64,000 bases of DNA from JAEXOD01 sp937930275 (GCA_036733965.1 DAIMZL010000006.1:5868-69867); one strand, 5' to 3'. Positions 46,468 through 57,069 are shown, numbered from the stretch's first letter. Numbers and translations: made by a program. The notes: a model not told the origin generated them from the letters alone.

Positions 46468-47952
46468 TTATTCTCCTTGACCTAATGAAAATCCCTTTTC
46501 ACCGTCAAATAAATACAAGTTTTCTATTTTAATAAATTCTAAGTTATTAGACGTTAAAGAGTTCAATAAGTTTGTTATGTCAATAGGTAAAATTTCTTTA
46601 AGTTTATCGACTTTACCGTTAATTTCTTCATTATGTTTAGATACAAATCTACACCGCCAATGGTCTGTGCAATAAGTTTCGGGAATTCCGTTTGGATATA
46701 CTTTTACACCTCTGTTTGTTATTAACCTTAATTTAAGGTTTCCGCTATCTATTGAATTCAATAAATCACCCAATGTATCGGGGTTACGGTTATCATTATC
46801 CCAGTTTAGAAAAACATCTACACCAACCAGTTCTTTCTTTTGTTTAATAGTATTATTAATTTTTACTGAAATAGTTTTTTTATCTGAGTCCGCAAAATTT
46901 GCATGGAAAATATTATCCGATTTTTTGCCGAGCCTTTTTATAATTTCGTCGGTAAACTCAAAGGTATTAACAAGTTTTTTTGATAAACCTGTTTTATATA
47001 TGTCAGCAGTATGATAACCGTCCTCTAAAGTTAATAACCATGCGTTTTGTATTTTATCTGCTATTTCAGGTTGCCCAACATGTACAAGCATCATTACGGC
47101 TGCATTAAGCAGTCCCGAAGGATTTGCAATTCCTTTACCTGCAATATCTGGCGCACTTCCGTGAATAGCTTCAAACATTGCGCAAGTTTCACCAACATTT
47201 GCAGAACTTCCTAATCCGACCGAGCCGGCAACTAAGGCGGCAATATCAGAAATTATATCACCGTAAAGATTAAGTGTTACAATCACATCTAAATCTTCAG
47301 GTCTTGCAGCAACAAGGGCAGAACCAATATCGATAATTTTATGCTCACTTGGGATATTTGGGTACTCGTCAGCAACATCTCTAAATATTTTATGAAATAA
47401 TCCGTCTGTCTGTTTCATAATGTTATCTTTTGTCATACACGTAACATGCTTTCTACCATAAACGCGTGCATATTCAAACGCATATCTTACTATTCTTTCG
47501 CTTCCCGGGCGTGAAATTATTTTTAGACACTGAATTACTTCGTCCGTTTGTTTATGTTCTATTCCCGAATAAAGGTCTTCTTCATTCTCTCGTATTATAA
47601 CTACATCCATTTTAGGAAAAAGAGTCGGGACGTATGGACTAAATGCTTTTATCGGTCTGACATTAGCGAATAAACCTAATGATTTACGAATTGTAACATT
47701 AAGACTTTTATATCCGCCTCCACGCGGTGTTGTAATAGGAGCTTTTAGAAAAATTTTATTTTTTCTTAAAGTATCCCATGAACTATCTGATATTCCGGAA
47801 GTATAACCCTTTAAATATAGATTTTCACCTATTTCAATTTCGTCGTAATCAAGTTGCGCACCGGCAGCTTCAAGAATACTTAATGTGGATTTCATTATAT
47901 TGGGTCCTATACCGTCCCCTCGCGCTATGGTAATTCGTGTTTTATTCTCCAT
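46468..47952 (-). CDS. icd: Isocitrate dehydrogenase, large Thermus/Rickettsia-type
   Basis: Oxidises isocitrate to 2-oxoglutarate in the TCA cycle. The 494-residue protein is much longer than E. coli Icd and matches the Thermus-type form, with an extra C-terminal domain of about 150 residues (VGVDVFLNWDNDNRNPDTLGDLL, ETYCTDHWRCRFV). Core motifs: ARGDGIGPNIM, SLNVTIRKSLGLFANVRPI, REN-EEDLYSGIEH, ARVYGRKHVTCMTKDNIMK and EAIHGSAPDIAGKGIANPSG. NAD versus NADP use cannot be decided here. It is divergent from the P-type ATPase gene, with a 92-bp shared promoter region. Confidence 0.93.
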   Translation of the reverse strand: MENKTRITIARGDGIGPNIMKSTLSILEAAGAQLDYDEIEIGENLYLKGYTSGISDSSWDTLRKNKIFLKAPITTPRGGGYKSLNVTIRKSLGLFANVRPIKAFSPYVPTLFPKMDVVIIRENEEDLYSGIEHKQTDEVIQCLKIISRPGSERIVRYAFEYARVYGRKHVTCMTKDNIMKQTDGLFHKIFRDVADEYPNIPSEHKIIDIGSALVAARPEDLDVIVTLNLYGDIISDIAALVAGSVGLGSSANVGETCAMFEAIHGSAPDIAGKGIANPSGLLNAAVMMLVHVGQPEIADKIQNAWLLTLEDGYHTADIYKTGLSKKLVNTFEFTDEIIKRLGKKSDNIFHANFADSDKKTISVKINNTIKQKKELVGVDVFLNWDNDNRNPDTLGDLLNSIDSGNLKLRLITNRGVKVYPNGIPETYCTDHWRCRFVSKHNEEINGKVDKLKEILPIDITNLLNSLTSNNLEFIKIENLYLFDGEKGFSLGQGE

Positions 47953-48044
47953 AAGGTTCCTTTTTTATTGCAAAATAAAGATTTTTATATTAAAAAACAA
48001 AAATTTTCATTATATTTCCAGAATATTAAATATATGGTTAATTT

Positions 48045-50762
48045 ATGGCTCAAAATTCCGAAAATTCCGATAATCGTCAAACCAATGTAAATTGGTACTC
48101 AAAATCGGTATCAGATATTTTTACCCATTTTAGAACAACCGAAAACGGTCTTAATAATTATGAATTAGAACAAAAGTATAAAGAATTTGGTTTTAATGAA
48201 ATAATAAACGAAAAAAAAGAGTCAATAATTCAATTATTTATTGAACAATTTAAAAGTTTATTAATTATAATTCTTATAGTTGCCGCTATTGTATCTGCAT
48301 TAATTAACCAACCGGTGGAAGCGATTGCTATTATAGTAATTGTTATTTTGGCAGGTGTTTTGGGGTTTGTTCAAGAATTTCAAGCGGGAAAAGCAATTGA
48401 ATCGTTAAAACAAATGGCTGCTCCGCATTCAACAGTGGTAAGAGAAGGAGTTGAAAGTGTTATTTTTGCAAAAGAATTAGTCCCAGGTGATATCGTTATT
48501 CTTAATACCGGAGATAAAGTTCCGGCTGATTGTAGAGTAATCGAATCATTCAATCTAAAAACAGACGAAGCATCGCTTACGGGCGAATCTACTCCTATTG
48601 AAAAACATAACGGTTCATTAGAAGATATTATAACCCCTTTAGGTGATCAATTTAATATGTTGTTCATGGGTACTTCTATACTTTATGGTAGGGGAAAAGG
48701 GGTAGTGATTGCAACAGGGATGAAGACTGAATTTGGTAAAATTGCTTCTTTATTGCAAAATACTGAAAACAGGAAAACCCCCTTACAAGTAAACTTAAAC
48801 CAATTAGGAAAAAGTATTGGTATATATGCCATTTTTATTGCCGGAATAATGAGTATAGTAGGCTTTTTAAATGGCAATAACATTGTAGAGATGTTTATTT
48901 GGGGAGTAGCAATTGCTGTTGCAATAATTCCGGAAGCATTACCCGCAGTGGTTACTATAAGTATTGCATTAGGTGTTAGACGGATGGTTAAGCGTAAAGC
49001 ATTAATTAGAAAACTTCCTGCCGTTGAAACTTTGGGTGCAACAAATATTATATGTTCAGATAAAACAGGTACTTTGACTCAAGATGAAATGACTGTAAGG
49101 AAAATTTACACATATGATACTGTAGTTGATGTTTCAGGTGTCGGTTATACTCCAAACGGTGATTTTACGGTTGCCGGGGATATGATAATTTCCGGTACGC
49201 AATTGGAACTTTTAGAGGTATTAAGATATGGTGCGTTATGCTGCGATGCGACATTGATGAACGATAACGGAAAATGGGTAATAAACGGTGACCCTACGGA
49301 AGGAGCGATTGTTGTTGCTGCCGAAAAAGCATGTTCTAATGTTCCAAATCTAAAAAATCAATATAACAGAGTTTTTGAAATTCCTTTTTCATCTGAAACA
49401 AAACGGATGACTACCGTTCATAAATGGAGTAATGATAATTTTATTGTAATAAGCAAAGGTGCGCCTGAAATAATTTTACCTTCATGTTCTTTTTATCTAT
49501 GCAAAAAGGGTGTTGTTGAGTTTGATGAAAATTATAAGCTAAATTTAGATAAAAGAGCCGAAGAGTTCGGAAGTAAAGCACTGCGAGTTCTTGTTATTGC
49601 CTACAAGTTTGTTGGTGATTATAATAATGTTGATATTGAAAAGGATCTGATTTTTGGCGGAATGGTAGGCATGATTGACCCTCCTCGTCCGGAAGTAAAA
49701 GAAGCAATTAAATTGTGTGAATCTGCCGGAATTAAGCCTATAATGATTACGGGCGACCATGAGGTTACTGCCGTTGCAGTAGCTAAAGAATTAGGTATTA
49801 TGAGGGGAGATGATAAATCAATTTCCGGAATAAAGCTTGAAAGTATGAGTGACGAAGAATTTGAAACTATAGTGGATAATACAGTTGTTTATGCCAGAAT
49901 ATCACCTTCGCACAAACTAAAAATAGTAAATTCTCTTATGAAACGCGGAAATATTGTTGCTATGACAGGGGACGGTGTTAATGATGCACCTGCATTAAAA
50001 AAAGCCGATATTGGTGTTGCAATGGGAATAAAAGGAACCGAAGTTAGCAGAGAAGCAGCAGATATGATATTAACTGATGATAATTTTGCATCAATTGTAT
50101 CGGCAGTTGAAGAAGGAAGAGGAATTTTTCAAAATATAAAAAAATATTTGGTTTATCTTTTAGGCGGTAATTTAGGTACAGTATTAGCATTGATTATTTC
50201 ATTAATTGCAAACTTACCAATACCTTTACAAGCTGTTCAAATTTTATTTATTAATTTTTTAATGGATGGATTAATAGCTATTTCGTTAGGAGTTGAGCCG
50301 GCAGAAAAAGGGTTGATGCATCATAAACCAAGAAACGTTAAAGAAGGAATTATTGATAAGAGAACATTTGCTTTTATTGCCGTTGCCGGTATTATTATTG
50401 GTTTAATTACTATCGGTTCATTTGCGACAGCAATTAATTTAGGATTTACTCCACAAAAAGCAGAGACAATATTTTTTATTACATTAATATTTGCAAGAAT
50501 ATTTAACGGAGTAACTTGTAGGTCTTTAGAAGAAAGTTCACTATTATTAAGTCCGCTAAAAAACAAACCTTTAATGTTAAGTATTGTTGTTTCAATATTA
50601 TTTACTATTTCAGTAATATATATACCGATATTACAAAGAGCATTTAGAAATCAGGAGATTGAATTAATTGCTTGGTTTTGGTCGTTTGCTGCTTCTTCGC
50701 TTGTATTAATTGTAATTGAATTGTACAAATTTATACTGCGTAAGTTGGGGAAAACTATTTAA
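48045..50762 (+). CDS. P-type cation-transporting ATPase, probable Ca2+ pump (P2A)
   Basis: A 905-residue inner-membrane pump. TGES at residues 179-182, phosphorylated Asp339 in CSDKTGT, KGAPE nucleotide-binding motif, and TGDGVNDAPALKKADIGVAMG. Site II calcium ligands are kept: Glu297 in IIPEALPAVV (M4) and the Asn and Asp of LFINFLMDGLIAISLG (M6). In M5 the segment GGNLGTVLA has Thr where SERCA site I has Glu771. This suggests one ion per cycle, as in SPCA/PMR1-type and LMCA1 pumps. Gly of the usual PEGLP is replaced by Ala. The start is ATG 48045; the first in-frame Met gives the normal cation-ATPase N-domain. Confidence 0.92.
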   Translation: MAQNSENSDNRQTNVNWYSKSVSDIFTHFRTTENGLNNYELEQKYKEFGFNEIINEKKESIIQLFIEQFKSLLIIILIVAAIVSALINQPVEAIAIIVIVILAGVLGFVQEFQAGKAIESLKQMAAPHSTVVREGVESVIFAKELVPGDIVILNTGDKVPADCRVIESFNLKTDEASLTGESTPIEKHNGSLEDIITPLGDQFNMLFMGTSILYGRGKGVVIATGMKTEFGKIASLLQNTENRKTPLQVNLNQLGKSIGIYAIFIAGIMSIVGFLNGNNIVEMFIWGVAIAVAIIPEALPAVVTISIALGVRRMVKRKALIRKLPAVETLGATNIICSDKTGTLTQDEMTVRKIYTYDTVVDVSGVGYTPNGDFTVAGDMIISGTQLELLEVLRYGALCCDATLMNDNGKWVINGDPTEGAIVVAAEKACSNVPNLKNQYNRVFEIPFSSETKRMTTVHKWSNDNFIVISKGAPEIILPSCSFYLCKKGVVEFDENYKLNLDKRAEEFGSKALRVLVIAYKFVGDYNNVDIEKDLIFGGMVGMIDPPRPEVKEAIKLCESAGIKPIMITGDHEVTAVAVAKELGIMRGDDKSISGIKLESMSDEEFETIVDNTVVYARISPSHKLKIVNSLMKRGNIVAMTGDGVNDAPALKKADIGVAMGIKGTEVSREAADMILTDDNFASIVSAVEEGRGIFQNIKKYLVYLLGGNLGTVLALIISLIANLPIPLQAVQILFINFLMDGLIAISLGVEPAEKGLMHHKPRNVKEGIIDKRTFAFIAVAGIIIGLITIGSFATAINLGFTPQKAETIFFITLIFARIFNGVTCRSLEESSLLLSPLKNKPLMLSIVVSILFTISVIYIPILQRAFRNQEIELIAWFWSFAASSLVLIVIELYKFILRKLGKTI

Positions 50763-50978
50763 TGACTTATTAGAATATTGTTTTTAATTATTTGGAATAT
50801 GCATTAAGAATAATATAGCAAAATTAATAAAAAGGGAGAATGAATAAACATTTGCGATGTATAAATACTTATTAAATACTATTTAATTTAGCGTCATCCT
50901 TCAATTCTAAAAAGAATGACGCCGTAATTTTAATTCTACAAAATCTATAGGTATTTTTGTTATTGTATATAATAATTT
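50763..50978. other. Intergenic region with hairpin between convergent genes
   Basis: 216 bp without a gene. GCGTCATCCTT (50891-50901) pairs with AAGAATGACGC (50912-50922) with one mismatch and a 10-base loop. It is a candidate two-way terminator between the pump gene and the minus-strand peptidase gene, although neither side has a strong T run. The rest is AT-rich and shows nothing else. Confidence 0.55.
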
Positions 50979-53375
50979 CTACTTAACTAAAGTTGCTTTT
51001 ACAGTTTTAGAAACCGTTTGGTTTGTTGCGTTATCCTTAAAAACAAAATTGATAAATAAATGTCCGCTCGGATATCCGTCCATATAAATACGTTGGGAAT
51101 GATTTCCGACTTCTACAAAATCATCTTTAACTACTTTTAATAATTCACCTAATTCATTAAAAATTTGAATTTTTAAGAAACCGTTTGTGGGAATGGTATA
51201 ATTGACTATAGTAGAGGGATTAAACGGATTAGGATAATTTTGACTAATTTCGAAACTTGTATTAATTTTAAAATCATCTTCAACAGAAACTTGAATTGTA
51301 TCCTTATAAATCCACTTAACTGCATCAAACACAATTTGAACACCTGAAGTATCGGTTGCGTCACCTAAACGTAAATATCCGGTATTGCCTGCATTAAATG
51401 CAAAAGTACCCAAACTAACCCAACTACTTGTATATGCTGATTGATCTAAATTTACAACTTGTAAACCGTCTTTTGTATATAATTTATAAATTGCATTTTT
51501 TGCCGTACTATAAGGGATATATACCTGAACTTCATACATACCTTCTTTAGGAAGATTTGGCTTCCAAGTTGCATAAGATTTGTCGGTATATAAAGAGTTG
51601 TTTGAACTTAAATACCAAAAATGATCCTTAAAACCTCCTGTTCTTCTATCATACCAATATAACATTGAAGTAGGCGGGTTATTATACATATAAAATCCGT
51701 TAAAATAGTTAACATCATCTATTAAAGTATCTGAAATAACCGGAACGAAGTTATATTTTGTTTTAATACACCAATATACTTGATTTAAATTCTCATATCC
51801 GTTGTTGTATCCTGGCCAATCATATCTTGCATTTTGACCGTCATAACTTGGGTAACCCGGTGTGTTTTTATTTCCGTAAGGGTCATTAAAAATAAGCGTA
51901 TGAGGTTCCGTTCCTAAACCATGACCTAAAATTAAATGTCCTGCAGAAGTTAAACCGACACACATTGTATAAGGATAACTATTTGTAATTTCAGTTTGCG
52001 CTTCGGAATGAGGCGGAGCTTCTGTTTGTGTAGCTGCTATCCCGTGATATCGGTAGTAATCTGCCATTTTACTATAAGGACTTCCTGAAGACCACATAAA
52101 TCCGTAACCGCCCATAGTAGCATTTCCGCCGTTATCGGTTGCAACATAGTTGTAATCGATTTGTCTGTAATGGTATCTCTCACAAACATACCGCCCATAA
52201 TTACTTGTATGAAGATATGGTGATACACAACTTACAGACCAAAACGGTAAAATTTTATAGTATGCAATTAACATTATTGCCGTTGTTGGGGCACATGAGG
52301 CATGACCGTTATGCCAACTCGGCATATCATAAACCTGGTGCACATAAGGAACATTAAGTGCTTCAACAGAATTGGGTGTTTCAAAGTTTGGTAATTCAGG
52401 ATCTGCAAATTTCTCGGTTATAGAAAATTCATTTTTTGCAGTGATTTTAGCATCCGTGTAATTTGCTTCAATTATTTGATTTTTGTTCAAAATGCTATAA
52501 AATATTTTAGAATCATTATAGTTAAAACATGGGTCTGCTTCCAATTCATCAAAAGTAGTAGTGAGTTTTATAACCGATTTTGAACTCAAGTTGTAAATTT
52601 GAATATCAGAATTAACCAACTCCTCTTTTTCAATTTGTTTTGTATAATAGGCTAACATATCGGAATTATTTGCCCAAATAGGGGAAAATCCTGTACCTAT
52701 ATTACTAACGGCTTTATTTTGCATATCATATATGTAAATTTCGCCGTTAAGCGCCTGATATAAAATATAGTTATTAGTGTTACTAAAACTCGGATTAAAA
52801 TATCCTTTCAAATTATCTGATATTTGGATACTTTCCCCGTTAGTAATATTCAATAACCAAATTTGGTCATTATTATCATTATAAGTTAAAAATTGATTGT
52901 TATTAGATATTTTTGTTATATTAGAGTACGTACCTATGTTGAAAGTTTTTGACGAGTTATCATTAAACAATATTTTTACATCATTTCCCAAACTATAGCA
53001 AATAGTTCCGCTATTATTAATATAAACCTGACCGCAATTTTCAACCGGAGCCGATAATTTTACTTTTTCGTTTGTTAATAAATTAAATAAACAAGGTATT
53101 TGTAACCCGTTATTTTCTATAACTTTAAACCCTAACAAATTACTATTTTCATTAATTGTAAAATATAACCCCGAACCTCGTCCGTCAATTATTTTTGTAA
53201 TATTTCCGTTTTCCGCTTTATATATGGCTGAATTACCCTTATTCGCAAAAATAACCGAATTTTTATATACTTTTAATGAATGAATATTATCGGTTTCAGC
53301 TTGAGCGTTCAAGAAATTAATACTAAATAACATAAAAACGTAAACATAAAAACATAAAAATCTAAACTTATTCAT
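50979..53375 (-). CDS. T9SS-secreted cysteine-peptidase-like (C39-like) protein
   Basis: A 798-residue secreted protein. Signal peptide of about 25 residues (ends NAQA). Residues 30-320 are WD40/TolB-like propeller repeats (NNDQIWLLNITNGESIQIS, then SPIWANNSDMLAYYT). Residues about 345-530 are a papain-like C39_2-type domain with Cys361 (HNGHASCAPTTAIM), His480 (SAGHLILGHG) and Asp498 (FNDPYGNK), the expected Cys-His-Asp triad. Residues about 560-690 resemble a golvesin/xanthan-lyase-type beta domain (RLGDATDTSGVQIVFDAVKW). The C-terminus is a T9SS type A domain (QNYPNPFNPSTIVNY). It may cleave peptides or amide bonds outside the cell, substrate unknown. It lies 28 bp downstream of the next feature, on the same strand. 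Confidence 0.85.
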   Translation of the reverse strand: MNKFRFLCFYVYVFMLFSINFLNAQAETDNIHSLKVYKNSVIFANKGNSAIYKAENGNITKIIDGRGSGLYFTINENSNLLGFKVIENNGLQIPCLFNLLTNEKVKLSAPVENCGQVYINNSGTICYSLGNDVKILFNDNSSKTFNIGTYSNITKISNNNQFLTYNDNNDQIWLLNITNGESIQISDNLKGYFNPSFSNTNNYILYQALNGEIYIYDMQNKAVSNIGTGFSPIWANNSDMLAYYTKQIEKEELVNSDIQIYNLSSKSVIKLTTTFDELEADPCFNYNDSKIFYSILNKNQIIEANYTDAKITAKNEFSITEKFADPELPNFETPNSVEALNVPYVHQVYDMPSWHNGHASCAPTTAIMLIAYYKILPFWSVSCVSPYLHTSNYGRYVCERYHYRQIDYNYVATDNGGNATMGGYGFMWSSGSPYSKMADYYRYHGIAATQTEAPPHSEAQTEITNSYPYTMCVGLTSAGHLILGHGLGTEPHTLIFNDPYGNKNTPGYPSYDGQNARYDWPGYNNGYENLNQVYWCIKTKYNFVPVISDTLIDDVNYFNGFYMYNNPPTSMLYWYDRRTGGFKDHFWYLSSNNSLYTDKSYATWKPNLPKEGMYEVQVYIPYSTAKNAIYKLYTKDGLQVVNLDQSAYTSSWVSLGTFAFNAGNTGYLRLGDATDTSGVQIVFDAVKWIYKDTIQVSVEDDFKINTSFEISQNYPNPFNPSTIVNYTIPTNGFLKIQIFNELGELLKVVKDDFVEVGNHSQRIYMDGYPSGHLFINFVFKDNATNQTVSKTVKATLVK

Positions 53376-53403
53376 AAACTCCTCATAATAAATAAATGAA
53401 CTA

Positions 53404-53914
53404 CTAATTTAATAAAATATCCGATATTATTTTTTCTTTAATTTTCAAATTTTCAATACTTTCAAAAGGAAAAGCCAAGTAAATAATTTTACCTTTTCCG
53501 AGTTCGGTTACATTACCCGCTATGTTTTTATCGTCATACCAAAATAACGGTTTTGAGTTTTCCAAAGGAATAATTACATCCGGTGTTCGTGTTTTATAGA
53601 TTGCATTATCAGTTCCAAAATTAAATATACCCTCAGTTTTTAATCTTCCGTTTTTATCAAAAAGGGTTACCGAATGTGAATTATCAAATTTGTATGTACA
53701 ATTGAAAAGTTGTTTATAAAGTTTATTCAAATAATCACCGGCTTCGGCACGTCCCATATACCAACCGATATCGCTTCCCGATATTAGTAAATTACCTCCT
53801 GATTTAGCATAATTAATTAAACTTTCGATAAATAGGGAATCATTAAACGTCGATAATGAAGATGATTCAGCCGTATATATTATGATAGCTTTATATTCGC
53901 TCAAATTATTCATT
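53404..53914 (-). CDS. C-terminal fragment of an uncharacterised alpha/beta protein (5' cut by gap)
   Basis: About 170 residues follow the gap. They show a Rossmann- or flavodoxin-like ladder (AIIIYTAES, FIESLINYAKSGGNLLISGSDIGWYMG, LGKGKIIYLAFPFESIEN) like the GATase1/ThuA-like domains that accompany golvesin-type modules. The Met at the gap edge need not be the start. It may be the second half of the serine-hydrolase gene across the gap, or a separate gene; frame comparison is impossible because the true gap size is unknown. I cannot assign a function. Confidence 0.6.
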
Positions 53915-54014
53915 NNNNNNNNNNNNNNNNNNNNNNNNNNNNNNNNNNNNNNNNNNNNNNNNNNNNNNNNNNNNNNNNNNNNNNNNNNNNNNNNNNNNNN
54001 NNNNNNNNNNNNNN
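53915..54014. other. Assembly gap (100 N)
   Basis: Exactly 100 unknown bases between the serine-hydrolase fragment and the alpha/beta fragment. The frames on the two sides differ if the gap is taken literally, but its true size is unknown. Confidence 0.97.
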
Positions 54015-55042
54015 GAAACCTTATCATCAGGATAAACTCTATTTGTTAACAACACAACAAAAATGTTATTTATCGGGTCAATCCAAACAGATGTTCCCGT
54101 ATAACCTGTATGTCCGTATGTTTCTTTTGAAAAGTAAGTTCCTGCTGATGAGTTTAAAAAATCGTTTGTATCCCAACCTAATCCTCTTGAAGAAGAAGAA
54201 TCATACTGAGAGGTGAATTGTTTAACAGTTGATTCTTCAAATATCTTAACACCTTTATATATCCCTTTGTTTAAGAGCATTTGACAAATAATTGATAAAT
54301 CACTTGTTGTTGAGAAAAGACCTGCGTTACCACTTAACCCATTTAATCCATAAGCTAACGGATCATGAACTTTTCCGCGTAAAACAGGGGTGGTTGGTAC
54401 TATTCTATAAATTAATGAATCATCGGGTATAAAATAAGTACTTTGCAAATTTAATGGTTTTACTATTATTTCTTTATAGTAATCGTACATCCTTTTGTTA
54501 GTTACTGCTTCAACAACTTTCATAAGTGTTACAAAATTTAAACAACTATAAAGATATTTTTGACCGGTTACATAAGCTTTATCCAAATTATAAATACTAT
54601 TAATAATTTCATCCGGTTTTTCATCTTTTTTCGGAGAGTAATAAGCGGGAAGGCCGCTATTATGAAGTAACAAATTAGTAATGGTTATGTTATCTTTATT
54701 TTTTGCTCCAAAACCCGGTAGGTATTTAGAAACTTTATCACTTAAATTAATTTCATGCTCTTCAACTAATTTCATTATACATAAAGTAGTTGAAAAAACT
54801 TTAGTTAAAGAGGCTAAATCGTAAATTGCATTTATATTAACCGGTTCGGAATCCGAATCATAAGTGAAATTGCCATAAGCTTTTTGGTAAATATTTTTGG
54901 AATTATTACCAATTACAAGGTTAACATTTGGGGACTGTTTTGTATCAATAGTTTCATTAATAAACCTATCAATCCCCGAAAAATCTTGTCCTCTAAGGGA
55001 AAAAACTACTATAAAGTGTAATAGAATCAAGTACTTAATCAT
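54015..55042 (-). CDS. Serine hydrolase / beta-lactamase-related protein (3' truncated by gap)
   Basis: An exported serine hydrolase of the class C/CubicO type; 342 residues are visible. Signal peptide of about 19 residues (ends RGQ). The SxxK nucleophile motif is SLTK in LASLTKVFSTTLCIMK; the second motif is YSCLNF, where family members often have YSNxxY or YSDLNF, so the polar third residue is replaced by Cys. The third is GHTGYTGTSVWIDP (HTG). It has the family's LLLHNSGLPAYY segment. Such proteins act as peptidases, esterases or muropeptide hydrolases in the envelope. The end lies in the assembly gap; the fragment after it may belong to the same gene. Confidence 0.82.
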
Positions 55043-55206
55043 AAATTACCTCATAAAAACATAATCAAAATAATTCTCAATGCATAAATTAATGTTTTTT
55101 TAGATGAAAAATTAAATTTTTTCATTTTTTTTTATTTTTTTACATAAAAAATTCTTAATTTAAAAGAAGCTCTTTTTAATTAACTAATCAAATAAGGAGA
55201 AATGTA
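55043..55206 (+). promoter_or_regulatory. Divergent upstream region with an AT-rich hairpin
   Basis: 164 bp between the divergent serine-hydrolase and FG-GAP genes. An AT stem (ATGAAAAATT at 55104-55113 with AATTTTTTCAT, one-base bulge) is followed by two long T runs on the plus strand, so it could act as a leader attenuator. The low GC makes a chance match possible. RBS AAGGAGAA precedes ATG 55207. Confidence 0.35.
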
Positions 55207-57069
55207 ATGAAAAAGTTATTTACGACATTGATGCTTTTTGTTGTTGTAAGCAGTTACATGTTTGCACAATCAACGACATCAATAGCAATTTTCAACACTG
55301 CTACCGATTATTCTTTGCCTGATTCAGTACGCCCATGGGCTAAAGATCAAGGTTTAAGAGGTATTTATGTAGGCAACGATTTGACCGCAAACGGCAAACA
55401 AGAAGTTTTGGCTACAGATTACTCAAACGGTGGTAGAGTTCATGTTTTTGAAGTGAATGGTAGTGTTCTTGAAAGAATTTGGTCCTCTCCTTCAAATCCG
55501 ACTGCCGGTAACCCTAACTCGGTTCCTCGTTGGATTCGTACAGGCGATTTAGACGGTGACGGAAACATGGAAATTATTCATCCGTACGGCGCTCGTTACG
55601 GCGGACAAATTTTAGTATGGGAATGGGATCCCTCAGCACAATCATTCGGAACAGAACCTGCAATAGTTTTACCGTTTGATGCTTTCACATCTCAAGGTGT
55701 TTTAAGAGTACGTACGGACCGTGAAGCAGCAGGTTGCTGGGATATGGACGGTGACGGAAAATCTGAATTAATAGTTGCCAATGAAGACGGTAAAGTTTAT
55801 ATTTTAGGCGTTGACGGTGATTTCCCCGGATTTGCAAGCTGGCAAATTGAAGGCGGTGATCCTGCAACTACTCCTGAAAATAAATTCTCACCTGGTTCAT
55901 ACTGGGATTCAGTTCCTGCAGATATAGACGGTGACGGAACAAAAGAAATTGTTAACCATTATTGGAATTTCTATGGTTTCTGGTCAATTAAACCTTTAGG
56001 TGCTAACTCTTACAAATATCCTACACCTACTGCCGATTTAAGAAAAGATCATTATGCAGAATATACAAAATACTTAGGCGAAGATGCAACTGCTTATATG
56101 GGTGTATTCCCGACCGATGTTGACGGAAACGGAAAACAAGAATTATTTGGTGTAACATATGTTGGTACATCTGCAATTAACTACTACGCATTTTTAGTAT
56201 CTCCACAACCATATACAGACGGTGTTTACGGTTGGGTAGCTTCACAACATCAAGATAGTATTACATCAGGTTTTGTAGGCGAAAAATTGTGGGAACTTGC
56301 TGGAAAAACAGGCGGTTCACATTGGGGAGCCGGTGCTTATGATTTTAACGGTAACGGAAAGTCAGAATTATTATTAGGCGGTTCTGCCGGTTATAACTTA
56401 ATCGGTTTAGAATACAAAGGAACCGGTTCAATTTATGATAAAGCAAATTATAATGCATCAATTTGGTACGAAGGCGATGCAGCTGTTTTCCATAACGTAG
56501 ATATTTATGACTCGTTAGGTGTTCTTGACACAGTTAAATATGAAAGTCCTTTTATTTCAAGATTATATGCCGGTTGCGATTTAAATAACGACGGTGTAAA
56601 AGAAATAGTTTTAGGATACCAAAGTGTTGCCGATTCTATTACATACAAAAGATATGAATGGGATACATTAACAGTAGCTTTTATACCTGTACAAACTTGG
56701 AAGATAAGAAACCCCACCGCAATTAACTTGCGTGTATTAGAATATCATCCGACAGGAGTAAAACCGTTAGATTTAACAGTTGTAAATCCTGAAGATTATC
56801 AGTTATCTCAAAACTATCCTAACCCATTTAACCCTTCAACAAAGATTAATTTTACATTACCTATGAACAAAAATATCACTATGAAAGTATATGATATTTT
56901 AGGAAATGAAATTAAAACTTTAGTAAACGGAGACGTTGCTAAAGGTTCTTATGAAGTTACTTGGGACGGTACAAACAACTTTAATCAACCGGTTGCAAGC
57001 GGAACTTATATTACTGTATTAAAATACGGAAACTTTACTAAATCAATAAAAATGAGTTTAGTAAAATAA
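55207..57069 (+). CDS. FG-GAP/VCBS-type propeller protein with T9SS sorting domain
   Basis: A 620-residue secreted protein. Signal peptide of about 20 residues (ends MFAQ). It has several FG-GAP/integrin-alpha-like calcium loops: DLDGDGNMEI, DMDGDGKSEL, DIDGDGTKEI, DVDGNGKQEL, DFNGNGKSEL and DLNNDGVKEI. They are spaced as blades of a beta-propeller. A T9SS type A domain begins at about residue 535 (QNYPNPFNPSTKINF). It is probably a surface-exposed adhesin-like protein that needs Ca2+. Strong RBS (AAGGAG) and a strong terminator suggest a well-expressed, monocistronic gene. Confidence 0.9.
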   Translation: MKKLFTTLMLFVVVSSYMFAQSTTSIAIFNTATDYSLPDSVRPWAKDQGLRGIYVGNDLTANGKQEVLATDYSNGGRVHVFEVNGSVLERIWSSPSNPTAGNPNSVPRWIRTGDLDGDGNMEIIHPYGARYGGQILVWEWDPSAQSFGTEPAIVLPFDAFTSQGVLRVRTDREAAGCWDMDGDGKSELIVANEDGKVYILGVDGDFPGFASWQIEGGDPATTPENKFSPGSYWDSVPADIDGDGTKEIVNHYWNFYGFWSIKPLGANSYKYPTPTADLRKDHYAEYTKYLGEDATAYMGVFPTDVDGNGKQELFGVTYVGTSAINYYAFLVSPQPYTDGVYGWVASQHQDSITSGFVGEKLWELAGKTGGSHWGAGAYDFNGNGKSELLLGGSAGYNLIGLEYKGTGSIYDKANYNASIWYEGDAAVFHNVDIYDSLGVLDTVKYESPFISRLYAGCDLNNDGVKEIVLGYQSVADSITYKRYEWDTLTVAFIPVQTWKIRNPTAINLRVLEYHPTGVKPLDLTVVNPEDYQLSQNYPNPFNPSTKINFTLPMNKNITMKVYDILGNEIKTLVNGDVAKGSYEVTWDGTNNFNQPVASGTYITVLKYGNFTKSIKMSLVK

